From contig CALXBO010000076.1 in assembly GCA_944386565.1 (NCBI GenBank), positions 29,595 through 93,594 on the forward strand: a DNA stretch of 64,000 nucleotides, read 5' to 3'. This stretch comes from an uncultured Ruthenibacterium sp. (GTDB taxonomy: Bacteria; Bacillota; Clostridia; Oscillospirales; Ruminococcaceae). The notes beneath the pieces are model-generated. The model saw only the letters and a program-made list of their open reading frames with translations. It was not told where the DNA came from and ran no database searches. Position numbers and translations under genes: made by a program. Shown here piece by piece: positions 38,111 through 46,956 of the stretch. Position 1 is the first letter of the stretch, and each line of letters opens with the position of its first letter.

Positions 38111-39570
38111 CAGTCGTCCCCCCACGTTTCACAGGGAAGATCCGAAACGGCAAAATCTTCTTTCGCAAGTTTTCTCCAGTTTGCGCGGAGGATGCCGTCA
38201 TCCCACATCATCCGGTCCGGCGGCTCGATGGGCGAAAGGTACGGAACGCCGAATGAGTCCATTCCGCACAGGTTGACCACCATGACAAAAAGCAGCGCTG
38301 CAATCCCGATGGGGCCAAAGATTCCCCCCGCGAGCACGAACAGCGAGCGAAGCACCGTGATCGGCTCATACAGGGACGGTACGACAAACGTACAGATTGC
38401 GGAAAGCGCCGCGGCGATCACCACAGGCGTACTCAGAAGTCCGGCGTTGACTGCCGCATCTCCCACGATCAGCGCCGCCACAAGACTGACGGAATGGCCG
38501 ATCGGCCGCGGCAGGCGAAGGCCGGCTTCCCTCACGATTTCAAGCAGAAATGTCACCAGCAGCGCCTCCATAAACAACGGCAAAGGCGTCGCCTGTTCGC
38601 CCGCCGCCACTTTGTACAGCATCTCCTCCGGCAGCAACTCCGGGGTGAAGGTCGCAATGCTGACAAAAACGCCCTGCAGCAGCACCGCGAGAAAAAACGC
38701 CGCATATTTTATCAGCCGCACCAGAGAAGCAAAATACGCCTTTTCGGAATAGTCGTCCATGCTGGCGAAATTCTCAGTGAAGAAGTACGGAACGATCATT
38801 GCAAACGGGCTGCCGTTGACGAGAATGACGATTTTCCCCTCGCAGATCTTTGCCGCCGCCGTATCGGAGCGCTCCGTGTATCCGACCGACTGAAAAAACG
38901 AAAACCGGTTGGATTGCAAAAACGGCGCGAGATATCCCGTATCAAAGACAAACGGCAGTTTCGCCGTGCGCAGTTTTTTCCGGATGGAATCCGCAAGCTC
39001 GCGCGGCACGAGCGATCTGTGATACAGCATCGCAAGTTCCGTTTTTGTCCGCCCGCCCACCGTCATGATCTCCGTCACCAGCTCGCCGGTGCGAACCAGT
39101 CTCCGGACAAGGCTGAGGTTGATGCGCAGAAGGTCGGTAAAGCCTTCGCGTGAACCGCGCACATTCCCCTCTCCGCTCGGTTCCGATACGGAGCGGAACT
39201 GCATGCTCTGGGTGGAAAGGACAACCGCCTGATCCACTCCGTCGATCAGGATCACACTCGTGCCGGCGGTGAGCTGAGCCCTCACGTCATCCAGACACAA
39301 GCAGCTCCGGCTCTCGAGCGGGATCGCCGTGCGGCGCATGAGATAGTCGAACAGCTCGGCGGGTTCACGGGTCTGTGTCCCGGGCTGGCTGAGGATATCG
39401 AGCATCATAATCCACAGGCGTTCGATGCTCGACAGACCTTCGAACATGCAGATGCAGCAGCGGCAGCCGCAGATCGTCACATCTTTTGTGTAAAAATCAG
39501 CTGAGTCTCCGAACAATTCCTTGATCCGGATCTTGTTTTCAAGCATACTCGCCGAAAGACGTTCTGACAT
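38110..39570 (-). CDS. gerAA: Spore germination protein, GerAA-type subunit
   Basis: The A subunit spans the membrane with a large N-terminal soluble domain. The 486-residue protein shows GerA family blocks: FGDSADFYTKDV near the start, DDVRAQLTAGTSVILIDGVDQ, SREGFTDLLRINLSLVRRLV, VGYTERSDTAAAKICEGKIVILVNGSP and, in the membrane part, LPLFMEALLVTFLLEIVREA. ATG 39570 has GGAGGGAAG upstream. The order A-B-C is standard. The operon should be active in the forespore (sigma-G). Confidence 0.94.
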   Translation of the reverse strand: MSERLSASMLENKIRIKELFGDSADFYTKDVTICGCRCCICMFEGLSSIERLWIMMLDILSQPGTQTREPAELFDYLMRRTAIPLESRSCLCLDDVRAQLTAGTSVILIDGVDQAVVLSTQSMQFRSVSEPSGEGNVRGSREGFTDLLRINLSLVRRLVRTGELVTEIMTVGGRTKTELAMLYHRSLVPRELADSIRKKLRTAKLPFVFDTGYLAPFLQSNRFSFFQSVGYTERSDTAAAKICEGKIVILVNGSPFAMIVPYFFTENFASMDDYSEKAYFASLVRLIKYAAFFLAVLLQGVFVSIATFTPELLPEEMLYKVAAGEQATPLPLFMEALLVTFLLEIVREAGLRLPRPIGHSVSLVAALIVGDAAVNAGLLSTPVVIAAALSAICTFVVPSLYEPITVLRSLFVLAGGIFGPIGIAALLFVMVVNLCGMDSFGVPYLSPIEPPDRMMWDDGILRANWRKLAKEDFAVSDLPCETWGDD

Positions 39571-39593
39571 TTCTCTTCCCTCCACTCGTGTGC

Positions 39594-39600
39594 AGTATGG
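39594..39600 (-). promoter_or_regulatory. Possible sigma-G -10 element of gerA operon
   Basis: CATACTG on the minus strand resembles the sigma-G -10 consensus CATACTA and lies about 24 nt upstream of the gerAA start. No good -35 is seen. Confidence 0.25.
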
Positions 39601-39665
39601 CCGCAGCGTATGCATTTTAGTCCGTCCGGACAAAATAAGCTATATCGCTCGAAGGAGGAACCGTT

Positions 39666-40328
39666 GTGCTGATCCTGTTGTTCCGCACCGCATTGATCTA
39701 TGCGCTCATCATTCTTGCCATGCGGCTGATGGGAAAAAAACAGCTCGGAGAGCTTCAGCCCTCCGAGCTCGTTTCCACCATTCTGATTTCCAATCTCGCG
39801 TCCATCTCGATCGAATCACCCGAGCTGCCGTTGACGGGAAGCATCGTACCGGTTTTTCTGATCGTTGTGATGGAGATTCTCGTATCCGCTCTGTGCGTCA
39901 AAAGTCAGTCGGCAGCCAAGCTGGTCGCAGGAAGCCCGCGCGTCATCATCCGCGACGGCGTGATCGACCAGCCTACACTGTACGAACTCCGGTTCACGGT
40001 AAATGATCTTCTTGAGGCGCTTCGCGCCAAAGAGGTCTTTGCACTCGATGAAGTGGCACTTGCGATCGTTGAAACCAACGGCACCGTCAGCGTGTACAAG
40101 AGTGATTCCAAAGGAACTCCTGCTCCATTGCCGCTTCTCGTAGACGGATGCATCGACCAACAGGCCATGCGGGAAGCCGGTGTAACGGAAAAAGCACTGG
40201 ACGCCGCATGCCAAAAGAACGGCATCACTCCCAAAGAAGCACTTCTGATCACACGCGACGCGTCCGGAATGCTTCAGGTCGTCGTCCGTGACAAGCAATG
40301 GAATCAGCCGAAAGGAGGACGCCGATGA
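39666..40328 (+). CDS. DUF421 (YetF-type) membrane protein
   Basis: The 220-residue protein has three N-terminal membrane segments and the conserved MRLMGKKQLGELQPSELVSTILISNLAS block, followed by a cytoplasmic domain with the LRAKEVFALDEVALAIVETNGTVSV segment, typical for YetF/YdfR/YrbG proteins. Such genes occur near spore or germination genes in Clostridia; the function is unknown. GTG start with AAGGAGG upstream. Divergent from gerAA. Confidence 0.88.
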   Translation: MLILLFRTALIYALIILAMRLMGKKQLGELQPSELVSTILISNLASISIESPELPLTGSIVPVFLIVVMEILVSALCVKSQSAAKLVAGSPRVIIRDGVIDQPTLYELRFTVNDLLEALRAKEVFALDEVALAIVETNGTVSVYKSDSKGTPAPLPLLVDGCIDQQAMREAGVTEKALDAACQKNGITPKEALLITRDASGMLQVVVRDKQWNQPKGGRR

Positions 40329-40693
40329 AACGGATCTGGGCCGCTCTTTTGATTCTGGCATTCATGGCCGCGCTCTCGTTTGCCGGACATTCCTGCGTAC
40401 ACACCGTCGTAAACGATGCCGCGGCATCACTGGAAACCGCCAAAACTCTGGCACAAAGCGGAGACTTCAACGCCGCGCAGGAAGAACTGCGCCGTGCCGA
40501 AGAACAGTTCGGGCGCGGCGGGCACATCCTGGAACTCTTTCTCAAACGGGAGTATGTATCCAACATCCGCATCAGTCTCGCGGGACTTCACGCATACGCG
40601 TACAAAGAAAGCGCACCCGATCTGTACAGCGAAATTGATAAGGCTGTACAGCAGGTGCGCATGATGGAACACATGTACGATTCAATTCTTTGA
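40325..40693 (+). CDS. DUF4363-type small exported protein
   Basis: A 122-residue protein with an N-terminal membrane/signal segment ([20 protein letters not shown]) and a helical extracytoplasmic part ([31 protein letters not shown]). It matches the pattern of the DUF4363 family that often follows DUF421 genes. ATG 40325 overlaps the DUF421 stop and has AAAGGAGG upstream. Its 3' end overlaps the convergent nrdR gene by 12 nt. Function unknown. Confidence 0.75.
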   Translation: MKRIWAALLILAFMAALSFAGHSCVHTVVNDAAASLETAKTLAQSGDFNAAQEELRRAEEQFGRGGHILELFLKREYVSNIRISLAGLHAYAYKESAPDLYSEIDKAVQQVRMMEHMYDSIL

Positions 40694-41173
40694 CTTGTCG
40701 GAATCTTCATTTTCCAGATCCCGGCGCGCCAGGAGTTCCCGAAGTTCATTCATGAACGTGTCGATATCGCTGAACTGACGGTACACCGAAGCAAAACGGA
40801 CATAGGCGACCTCGTCGATCTTCTTGAGCTGATCCATCGCAAGTTCACCGATCCGGATGCTTGTCACCTCGCGCTCATAGGCACTGAGCAGCGACTGCTC
40901 GATGTTGTCCACAACGTTTTCGAGCGTCTGAAGCGAGACCGGGCGTTTTTCGCAGGCGCGGACAAGGCCGTTCAGCAATTTCTGACGATCAAATGCTTCC
41001 CGGGACTTATCCTTTTTGATCACGATCAGGGGAACTGTCTCCAGCACCTCATACGTGGTAAAACGTTTGTTGCAGACGGTGCACAGCCGGCGGCGCCGGA
41101 TGCGCTCTCCGTCGTCCGCCGGGCGGGAATCAATTACCTTCGTGTCGGGTTCTCCGCAATAGGGGCATTTCAT
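40682..41173 (-). CDS. nrdR: Transcriptional repressor NrdR
   Basis: NrdR represses ribonucleotide reductase genes, sensing ATP/dATP. The 163-residue protein has the zinc ribbon (CPYC at 3-6 and CTVC at about 31-34) and the ATP-cone domain beginning [19 protein letters not shown]. The start at 41173 gives the standard length. The 3' end overlaps the convergent DUF4363 gene. Confidence 0.96.
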   Translation of the reverse strand: MKCPYCGEPDTKVIDSRPADDGERIRRRRLCTVCNKRFTTYEVLETVPLIVIKKDKSREAFDRQKLLNGLVRACEKRPVSLQTLENVVDNIEQSLLSAYEREVTSIRIGELAMDQLKKIDEVAYVRFASVYRQFSDIDTFMNELRELLARRDLENEDSDKSKN

Positions 41174-41189
41174 GGCGTTCGCTCCTTTT

Positions 41190-41984
41190 TTATTCTCCGC
41201 GGCGCTCATTCAAAAAGCGCCGTTCGATCCACTGTCTGGAAGTTTCCAGCTGATCCACGGTTTCAAAACCGTTCCTGTACAATTCCACAACCATGTCGCC
41301 GTCAAATCCGCCGCGCTGAAGCTCCGCAAACAGCGTGTCAAAATCAAAACGGCCCGTTCCCGGAGGCGTACAGTCACAGTCATCCGTCCAGTCGCTCAGA
41401 TGAAGATACGAAATACGGCCCTTCATAGCGCTGATCATTTCATCCGCCGGCACCTGTGCGCGGCGCATCTGCTTGACGTCCAGCACAAAACTGACGTCGT
41501 CGTCCAGCACTTCCCGCATCCGGCGAATGTATTCCGGGAAGCCGCATTTGCAGCGAACGACGTTTTCCTGACAAAAATCAACGCCGTATTCCTTCGCCAT
41601 GCGGCGCAGTTCACCATAATTTCTGCAGTAATCCTCAAACGGATACGGAGTTGCCTTGTGGTCTCCGTGAAATACGATGCGCGGAATGGAGAGCTCGCTA
41701 CAAATTTCGAACCAGCGGCGGTACAGCCGCATTCCCTCCTCCCGGCGCGCGGGATAGTCCGATGCAAAAAAGAATGTCTCCATGAACGACGTGCAGGGAT
41801 GAAGCGCCAGAACCTGCGTGCGGTCTTCAAGAATCGCCCGCAGCTTTTCAATATACTCCGGCTGCATCTCGCCGAACGTGTTGAAAAAAATCTCCACTGC
41901 GGGAATGCCGCATGCAACCAGCTGTTCCAGTGACTGCGACGTTTCACAGGGGAATAAACATGCCGTGGACACTCCGCAGCGCAT
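41190..41984 (-). CDS. Sugar phosphate isomerase/epimerase-like TIM-barrel protein
   Basis: The 264-residue protein belongs to the xylose isomerase-like TIM barrel (AP endonuclease 2) superfamily: [17 protein letters not shown] near the start, [26 protein letters not shown], a [10 protein letters not shown] segment and [20 protein letters not shown] with metal-site residues, ending in [10 protein letters not shown]. The exact substrate is not visible. It is possibly co-transcribed with nrdR downstream (17-nt gap). Confidence 0.75.
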   Translation of the reverse strand: MRCGVSTACLFPCETSQSLEQLVACGIPAVEIFFNTFGEMQPEYIEKLRAILEDRTQVLALHPCTSFMETFFFASDYPARREEGMRLYRRWFEICSELSIPRIVFHGDHKATPYPFEDYCRNYGELRRMAKEYGVDFCQENVVRCKCGFPEYIRRMREVLDDDVSFVLDVKQMRRAQVPADEMISAMKGRISYLHLSDWTDDCDCTPPGTGRFDFDTLFAELQRGGFDGDMVVELYRNGFETVDQLETSRQWIERRFLNERRGE

Positions 41985-42040
41985 CTTGACACCCGCCTCT
42001 CTTTCGACCTATATTATTGCATATTTGCTTTCATTTTGCA

Positions 42041-42083
42041 AACAAAATACGGCTGTACCCGAGAGTACAGCCGTATTTTTTAT
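42041..42083 (-). terminator. Terminator after the aminotransferase
   Basis: AAATACGGCTGTAC (42045-42058) pairs perfectly with GTACAGCCGTATTT (42065-42078). A-rich sequence on the left gives the U-tract for the minus strand. Confidence 0.85.
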
Positions 42084-43348
42084 ACTTTCTGCAGAAGTTT
42101 TTCCAGCGAAGCAATTTTCACGCAGATGCAGAGCAGCTCAGACGCCTGCCGGATCTCGTCAAGGCTCGGATACGTCGGCGCGATTCGGATGTTGCTGTCA
42201 TCCGGATCGACCCCGTACGGATACGAAGCACCCGCTCCCGTCAGGACCGCGCCCGCCTGCTTGCACAGTTCCACCGTGCGCTTGGCACAGCCGTTCATCG
42301 TGTACAGGCTCAGGAAGTAGCCGCCGTTCGGATTGGTCCAGCGCGCGATTCCCGCAGGCTTCAGATCATTCTCCAGCGCTTCCAGAACCGCATCGAATTT
42401 AGGCTCGATGATGGCGCGGTGTTTTTCCATGTGCGCCTCGACGCCCTTCATGTCTTTCAGGAACCAGACATGGCGCATCTGATTCATCTTGTCAAAGCTG
42501 ATCAGCATCGGGAACGTATTCTTCAGAATGAAGTCGATGTTCTCTTTGCTTGCAGCCATCGCCGCAACGCTTGCACCGGGATACGTCACCTTGCTCAAAG
42601 AGCAGAACATCAGCGGGCGGTTCTCACAGCCGGCCGCGCGGCACTCATCCAGAATGTTCAGCACAGCATCGTGCTTCTCACGCACATGATGCACGCAATA
42701 CGCGTTGTCCCAGAAAATGCGGAAATCGGGCGAAGCGGTCTTCATCTTCGCAAGACGACGCACCGTTTCGTCGCTGTAAGAATAGCCGTCAGGGTTCGAG
42801 TACAGAGGAACGCACCAGATTCCCTTCACGCGCTCATCCTGAACAAGTTCTTCCACCATGTCCATATCCGGGCCCGTCGGCAGCATCGGAACGGTTATAA
42901 GCTCGAATCCGAGATACTCCGTCACGCGGAAATGGCGGTCATAGCCCGGCGCCGGACACAGGAATTTCGGCTTGTCGGCCAGCCAGCTGCCCTTGCCGCC
43001 CGGATAACCCAGACGCGCGCCGAGATCGACCATGCAATACATCATGTTCAGGCTGGAGTTGCCGCCCACAAACACTTCCTCGGGCTTCGAGCCGAGCATT
43101 TCTGCGAAGAACGCACGGGCTTCCGGCATACCTTCCAGATTGCCGTAGTTACGGGAATCAACGCCGCTCTCACCCTTGAACTCACGGCAGTCCAGCATTC
43201 CGTCCGAAAGATTCAGCTGCTCGGGCGAAGGCTTACCGCGGGACATATCAAGTTTCAGCCCTTTTTTCTGAAATGCGGCAAACGCCGCCTGCTGCACTCT
43301 GAGCTCTTCTTCCAGCTCTTCGCGCGTCATGGCCTGATATTCCGCCAT
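42080..43348 (-). CDS. Class I PLP-dependent aminotransferase (aspartate aminotransferase-like)
   Basis: The 422-residue protein has the pattern of the PF12897-type group: LDMSRGKPSPEQLNLSDGML at the N-terminus, the cofactor-site FVGGNSSLNMMYCMVD, PLYSNPDGYSYSDE with the conserved Asn, and the PLP lysine in CSLSKVTYPGASVAAMA. Family members that were studied are aspartate transaminases. It has its own promoter and terminator. ATG 43348 with AGGGAGAG upstream. Confidence 0.85.
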   Translation of the reverse strand: MAEYQAMTREELEEELRVQQAAFAAFQKKGLKLDMSRGKPSPEQLNLSDGMLDCREFKGESGVDSRNYGNLEGMPEARAFFAEMLGSKPEEVFVGGNSSLNMMYCMVDLGARLGYPGGKGSWLADKPKFLCPAPGYDRHFRVTEYLGFELITVPMLPTGPDMDMVEELVQDERVKGIWCVPLYSNPDGYSYSDETVRRLAKMKTASPDFRIFWDNAYCVHHVREKHDAVLNILDECRAAGCENRPLMFCSLSKVTYPGASVAAMAASKENIDFILKNTFPMLISFDKMNQMRHVWFLKDMKGVEAHMEKHRAIIEPKFDAVLEALENDLKPAGIARWTNPNGGYFLSLYTMNGCAKRTVELCKQAGAVLTGAGASYPYGVDPDDSNIRIAPTYPSLDEIRQASELLCICVKIASLEKLLQKV

Positions 43349-43425
43349 CTCGTTCTCTCCCTCTCGTTGAAAGTTTATTTTTCCCACAAAGCGCTTTTCT
43401 TTTGAAAGAAACCCGCTGATTCAAT

Positions 43426-43454
43426 ATTATAATACTGCGCTGCATCTTTTGCAA
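43426..43454 (-). promoter_or_regulatory. Promoter of the aminotransferase gene
   Basis: TTGCAA (43449-43454) and TATAAT (43426-43431), 17-nt spacer. Confidence 0.65.
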
Positions 43455-43465
43455 GTAAATTCTTG

Positions 43466-43502
43466 AAAAAAAGAGGCGGGGCGGAGGAATCCTCCGCCCC
43501 GC
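43466..43502 (-). terminator. Terminator after ileS
   Basis: GCGGGGCGGAGG (43476-43487) pairs perfectly with CCTCCGCCCCGC (43491-43502), loop AAT, followed on the minus strand by a U-rich run. Confidence 0.92.
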
Positions 43503-43510
43503 AGGGTTGG

Positions 43511-46500
43511 TCAGCGTTTGACGCCGAGCGTCACCTTTTCGCCGTTGACATCCCATTCTTTCACATAGCCTTCCGGCGCCGCAAAATGGAGTGCATCGGC
43601 CAGAACGTCAGCGCAGATCGAATCGCGGTTGCGCTCCATCAGGCTGCACAGCTTCTCGTTGCCTTCCGCATACACTTCAATGTGGTCTTCCACGTTGAAG
43701 TCCGCTTCCTTGCGCATCGTCTGGATCTTGCTGACGATCTCACGCACAAAGCCTTCTTCAACGAGTTCCGGCGTCAGCTCCGTGTCGATAGCAACGGTCA
43801 CGCCACCGTCTTCCACGCTGAAATAGCGCTCGCTGCGCGTCATCTCGATCAGCAGGTCTTCCGGCGCAAGCTCAATTTCGCCGGTCGAGAGCGTCAGTTT
43901 CAGAACACCGGTCGCATCCAGCTCCTTCTTGGCGGCGCTGCCGTCGATCTCGCTCAGCAGCTTGCGGATCTCGCCGAGCTGTTTGCCGTACTTGGGTCCG
44001 AGCGTCTTCAGCTGCGGCTTGAAGATATACGAGGTGAACGCGGAAACATCCTGCGTAAACGTCACCTTCTTGATGTTGAGCTCGTCCGCAATGATATCGG
44101 TGTAATATCCGCTCAGTTCCTCGTCTGCCTTGACGAACATCTCCGCAAGGGGCTGACGGTTCTTGCGGTTCGCGCCATTGCGGGCCGCACGGCCGAGCAC
44201 AACGATCTTCAGGACAAGGTCCATGTCGTACTCCAGCTGCGTGTCGATCATCGACTCGTCCACAACCGGATAATCGCACAGGTGCACGCTCTCCGGAGCC
44301 GACTCGTCAATGCTGCGCACAAGGTTCTGATAGATGCTTTCCGTCATGAACGGGATCATCGGCGCGGCGGCTTTACAGGTCGTGACAAGTGCCGTGTACA
44401 GCGTCATGTACGCGTTGATCTTATCCTGCTCCATGCCCTTGGCCCAGAAGCGCTCACGGCTGCGGCGGACATACCAGTTGGAGAGGTCGTCCACGAATTC
44501 CTGCAGCGCACGCGCAGCCTCAGGGATTGCATAGCGGCCGAGGTTCTCGTCCATCGCCTTGACCATCGAATTCATCTTGGACAGGATCCACTTGTCCATG
44601 ACGGACAGCTTCTCCGGCTCCAGCTTGTAGTCCATCGCATTGAAGTTGTCGATGTTGGCATACAGCACGAAGAATGCGTACGTATTCCACAGTGTGCCGA
44701 GGAGCTTGCGCTGCCCCTCCTGAACCGCCTTACCGGAGAACCGCTTCGGCAGCCAGGGCGCGCCGCTCGTGTAGAAATACCAGCGGATCGCGTCCGCGCC
44801 GTATGTGGCGAGCGCATCGAACGGGTCGACGGCGTTGCCTTTCGACTTCGACATCTTCTGGCCGTTCTCATCCTGCACATGGCCCATAACGATGACGTTC
44901 TTGAACGGCGCTTTGTTAAACAGAAGCGTCGAGATCGCCATCAGAGAATAGAACCAGCCTCGGGTCTGGTCGACCGCTTCGGAAATGAAGTCCGCCGGGA
45001 ACTGCGCCTCGAACAGCTCGTGATTCTCAAACGGATAATGATACTGCGCAAAGGGCATGGCGCCGGAGTCGAACCAGCAGTCGATGACCTCTGGCACACG
45101 GTGCATCTCCTTGCCGCAGTGCGGGCACTTGATGGTCACCGCATCAATGTACGGACGGTGCAGCTCAATGTTGTCCGGGCAGTTGTCCGACATACTCTTG
45201 AGCTCTTCAATGCTGCCGATGGAATGACGGTGTCCGCACTCGCATTCCCAGATGTTCAGCGGAGTGCCCCAGTAGCGGTTGCGGCTGATGCCCCAGTCCT
45301 GAACGTTTTCCAGCCAGTCGCCGAAACGGCCCTTGCCGATGGATTCCGGAATCCAGTTGACGGTGTTGTTATTACGGATCAGGTCATCCTTCACCGCCGT
45401 CATTTTGATGAACCACGAGTCGCGAGCGTAGTAAATCAGCGGCGTATCGCAGCGCCAGCAGTGCGGATAGCTGTGTTCAAACACCGGCGCGGAGAACAGC
45501 AGGCCGCGCTTGTCGAGGTCGATCAGGACTTCCTTGTCGGCGTCCTTGCAGAACATGCCGGCCCACTTTGTCTCTTTCGTCATCTCGCCCTTGGCGTCGA
45601 CAAGCTGGACAAACGGAAGATTGTATTTTCTGCCGACCTTGGAGTCGTCCTCACCGAATGCCGGAGCAATGTGGACGACGCCCGTGCCGTCCGTGAGCGT
45701 GACGTAATCGTCGCACGTCACATACCAGCACTTTTCCGTCGGATGGACAAAGTCGAACAGCGGCTCGTATTCTTTGTATTCCAGATCCGTGCCGACGAAG
45801 CTCTCCAGCACGTCGTAAGCGCCGTCACCGAGGACGGTCGAGGCCAGAGCCGCGGCAAGGTAATACACCTCGCCGCCTTCCTTCATGCGGACCTTGACAT
45901 AGGTCTCACGCGGATTGACGCACAGCGCAACGTTCGAAGGCAGCGTCCAGGGCGTCGTCGTCCATGCAAGGATGTACTCATCCGCGCCCTTTACCTTGAA
46001 CTTAGCAATGGCCGAGCGCTCCTTGACATCCTTGTATCCCTGCGCAACCTCATGGCTCGACAGCGGCGTTCCGCAGCGCGGGCAGTACGGAACGATTTTG
46101 AATCCTTTGTAGAGAAGGCCTTTCTCCCAGATTTTCTTCAGCGCCCACCACTCAGACTCGATGTAGTCATTCTCATACGTGACATAGGGATTGTCCATGT
46201 CGGCCCAGAAACCGACCGTCGCGGAGAAATCCTCCCACATGCTCTTGTATTTCCAGACGCTCTCCTTGCACTTCTCGATGAACGGCTCCAGACCGTACTG
46301 TTCGATCTGATCCTTACCGTCCAGGCCGAGGAGCTTCTCGACTTCCAGCTCGACGGGCAGGCCGTGCGTATCCCAGCCGGCCTTGCGGGGAACTTTCGCA
46401 CCTTTCATCGCATGGTAACGGGGAATCATATCCTTGATGACGCGCGTTTCCACGTGTCCGATATGGGGCTTGCCATTCGCCGTGGGCGGGCCGTCGTAAA

Positions 46501-46627
46501 ACATATACATCGGCCCCTTGGCGCGGCTGTCAATGCTCTTCTCAAAGATCTTGTTTTCACGCCAGAAGCGCTCAACGTCTTTTTCGCGCTCCACAAAATT
46601 CAGATTTGCAGGCACTTTTTTGTACAT
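43511..46627 (-). CDS. ileS: Isoleucine--tRNA ligase
   Basis: The 1038-residue class Ia synthetase has the HIGH motif in PPTANGKPHIGHVETRV (about residue 50) and KMSKS in KMSKSKGNAVDPFDA (about residue 590). The editing (CP1) domain with TTPWTLPSNVALCVNP is present, as is an anticodon-binding domain (LSNWYVRRSRERFW). The form with a long C-terminal extension and no terminal zinc finger resembles the eukaryotic-like IleRS2 type. It is controlled by an Ile T-box. Confidence 0.97.
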   Translation of the reverse strand: MYKKVPANLNFVEREKDVERFWRENKIFEKSIDSRAKGPMYMFYDGPPTANGKPHIGHVETRVIKDMIPRYHAMKGAKVPRKAGWDTHGLPVELEVEKLLGLDGKDQIEQYGLEPFIEKCKESVWKYKSMWEDFSATVGFWADMDNPYVTYENDYIESEWWALKKIWEKGLLYKGFKIVPYCPRCGTPLSSHEVAQGYKDVKERSAIAKFKVKGADEYILAWTTTPWTLPSNVALCVNPRETYVKVRMKEGGEVYYLAAALASTVLGDGAYDVLESFVGTDLEYKEYEPLFDFVHPTEKCWYVTCDDYVTLTDGTGVVHIAPAFGEDDSKVGRKYNLPFVQLVDAKGEMTKETKWAGMFCKDADKEVLIDLDKRGLLFSAPVFEHSYPHCWRCDTPLIYYARDSWFIKMTAVKDDLIRNNNTVNWIPESIGKGRFGDWLENVQDWGISRNRYWGTPLNIWECECGHRHSIGSIEELKSMSDNCPDNIELHRPYIDAVTIKCPHCGKEMHRVPEVIDCWFDSGAMPFAQYHYPFENHELFEAQFPADFISEAVDQTRGWFYSLMAISTLLFNKAPFKNVIVMGHVQDENGQKMSKSKGNAVDPFDALATYGADAIRWYFYTSGAPWLPKRFSGKAVQEGQRKLLGTLWNTYAFFVLYANIDNFNAMDYKLEPEKLSVMDKWILSKMNSMVKAMDENLGRYAIPEAARALQEFVDDLSNWYVRRSRERFWAKGMEQDKINAYMTLYTALVTTCKAAAPMIPFMTESIYQNLVRSIDESAPESVHLCDYPVVDESMIDTQLEYDMDLVLKIVVLGRAARNGANRKNRQPLAEMFVKADEELSGYYTDIIADELNIKKVTFTQDVSAFTSYIFKPQLKTLGPKYGKQLGEIRKLLSEIDGSAAKKELDATGVLKLTLSTGEIELAPEDLLIEMTRSERYFSVEDGGVTVAIDTELTPELVEEGFVREIVSKIQTMRKEADFNVEDHIEVYAEGNEKLCSLMERNRDSICADVLADALHFAAPEGYVKEWDVNGEKVTLGVKR

Positions 46628-46658
46628 ACTGCTCTTCCTCCAAACGGTTCGGTAAAAT

Positions 46659-46893
46659 AAAAAATCCGTCCTGCAAGCAGGACGGATTGGCTTCCGTTAT
46701 ACCACCTATTTGCCGCGCACCAACATGCGTTTCCCGATAACGGCGGGATTCCGCCGGCACTTACTGAGACTTTCAGCACCGGGGCTCGGGAGTGATTTTC
46801 CGCACGCGTCTTCCGCACGGGGCTTGCACCGTCCCCCGCTCGCTCTGCCTTCCAGCGCAGCGTACTGTCTCCGTCACAGCCTTTTACTGTGTA
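46659..46893 (-). promoter_or_regulatory. T-box leader (isoleucine) upstream of ileS
   Basis: The minus strand shows the T-box AGGTGGTATAACGG (46694-46707) before a terminator hairpin with AATCCGTCCTGC (46663-46674) and GCAGGACGGATT (46677-46688) and a U-run. An AGTAAG element and a GAAAAUCAC context place an AUC isoleucine specifier at 46794-46796. The T-box core departs from the usual GGTACCGCG by having TATAACGG. Confidence 0.9.
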
Positions 46894-46899
46894 TAGCTC

Positions 46900-46928
46900 A
46901 TTATAGCACCAGATCCCGGGAATGGCAA
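46900..46928 (-). promoter_or_regulatory. Promoter of ileS
   Basis: TTGCCA (46923-46928) and TATAAT (46900-46905) with a 17-nt spacer, placing the start near 46893, just ahead of the T-box stem I. Confidence 0.85.
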
Positions 46929-46956
46929 CAGAAAATTGCAGAAAATGCGCAAAATC

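Noticed and set aside
40682..40693. Misassembly at the DUF4363/nrdR overlap
   Set aside because: A 12-nt convergent overlap of two otherwise complete genes is common in compact genomes.
43463..46660. Plus-strand open frame of 1065 codons opposite ileS
   Set aside because: It is the exact antisense of a certain ileS, with no ribosome-binding site and low-complexity composition caused by the codon bias of the real gene.
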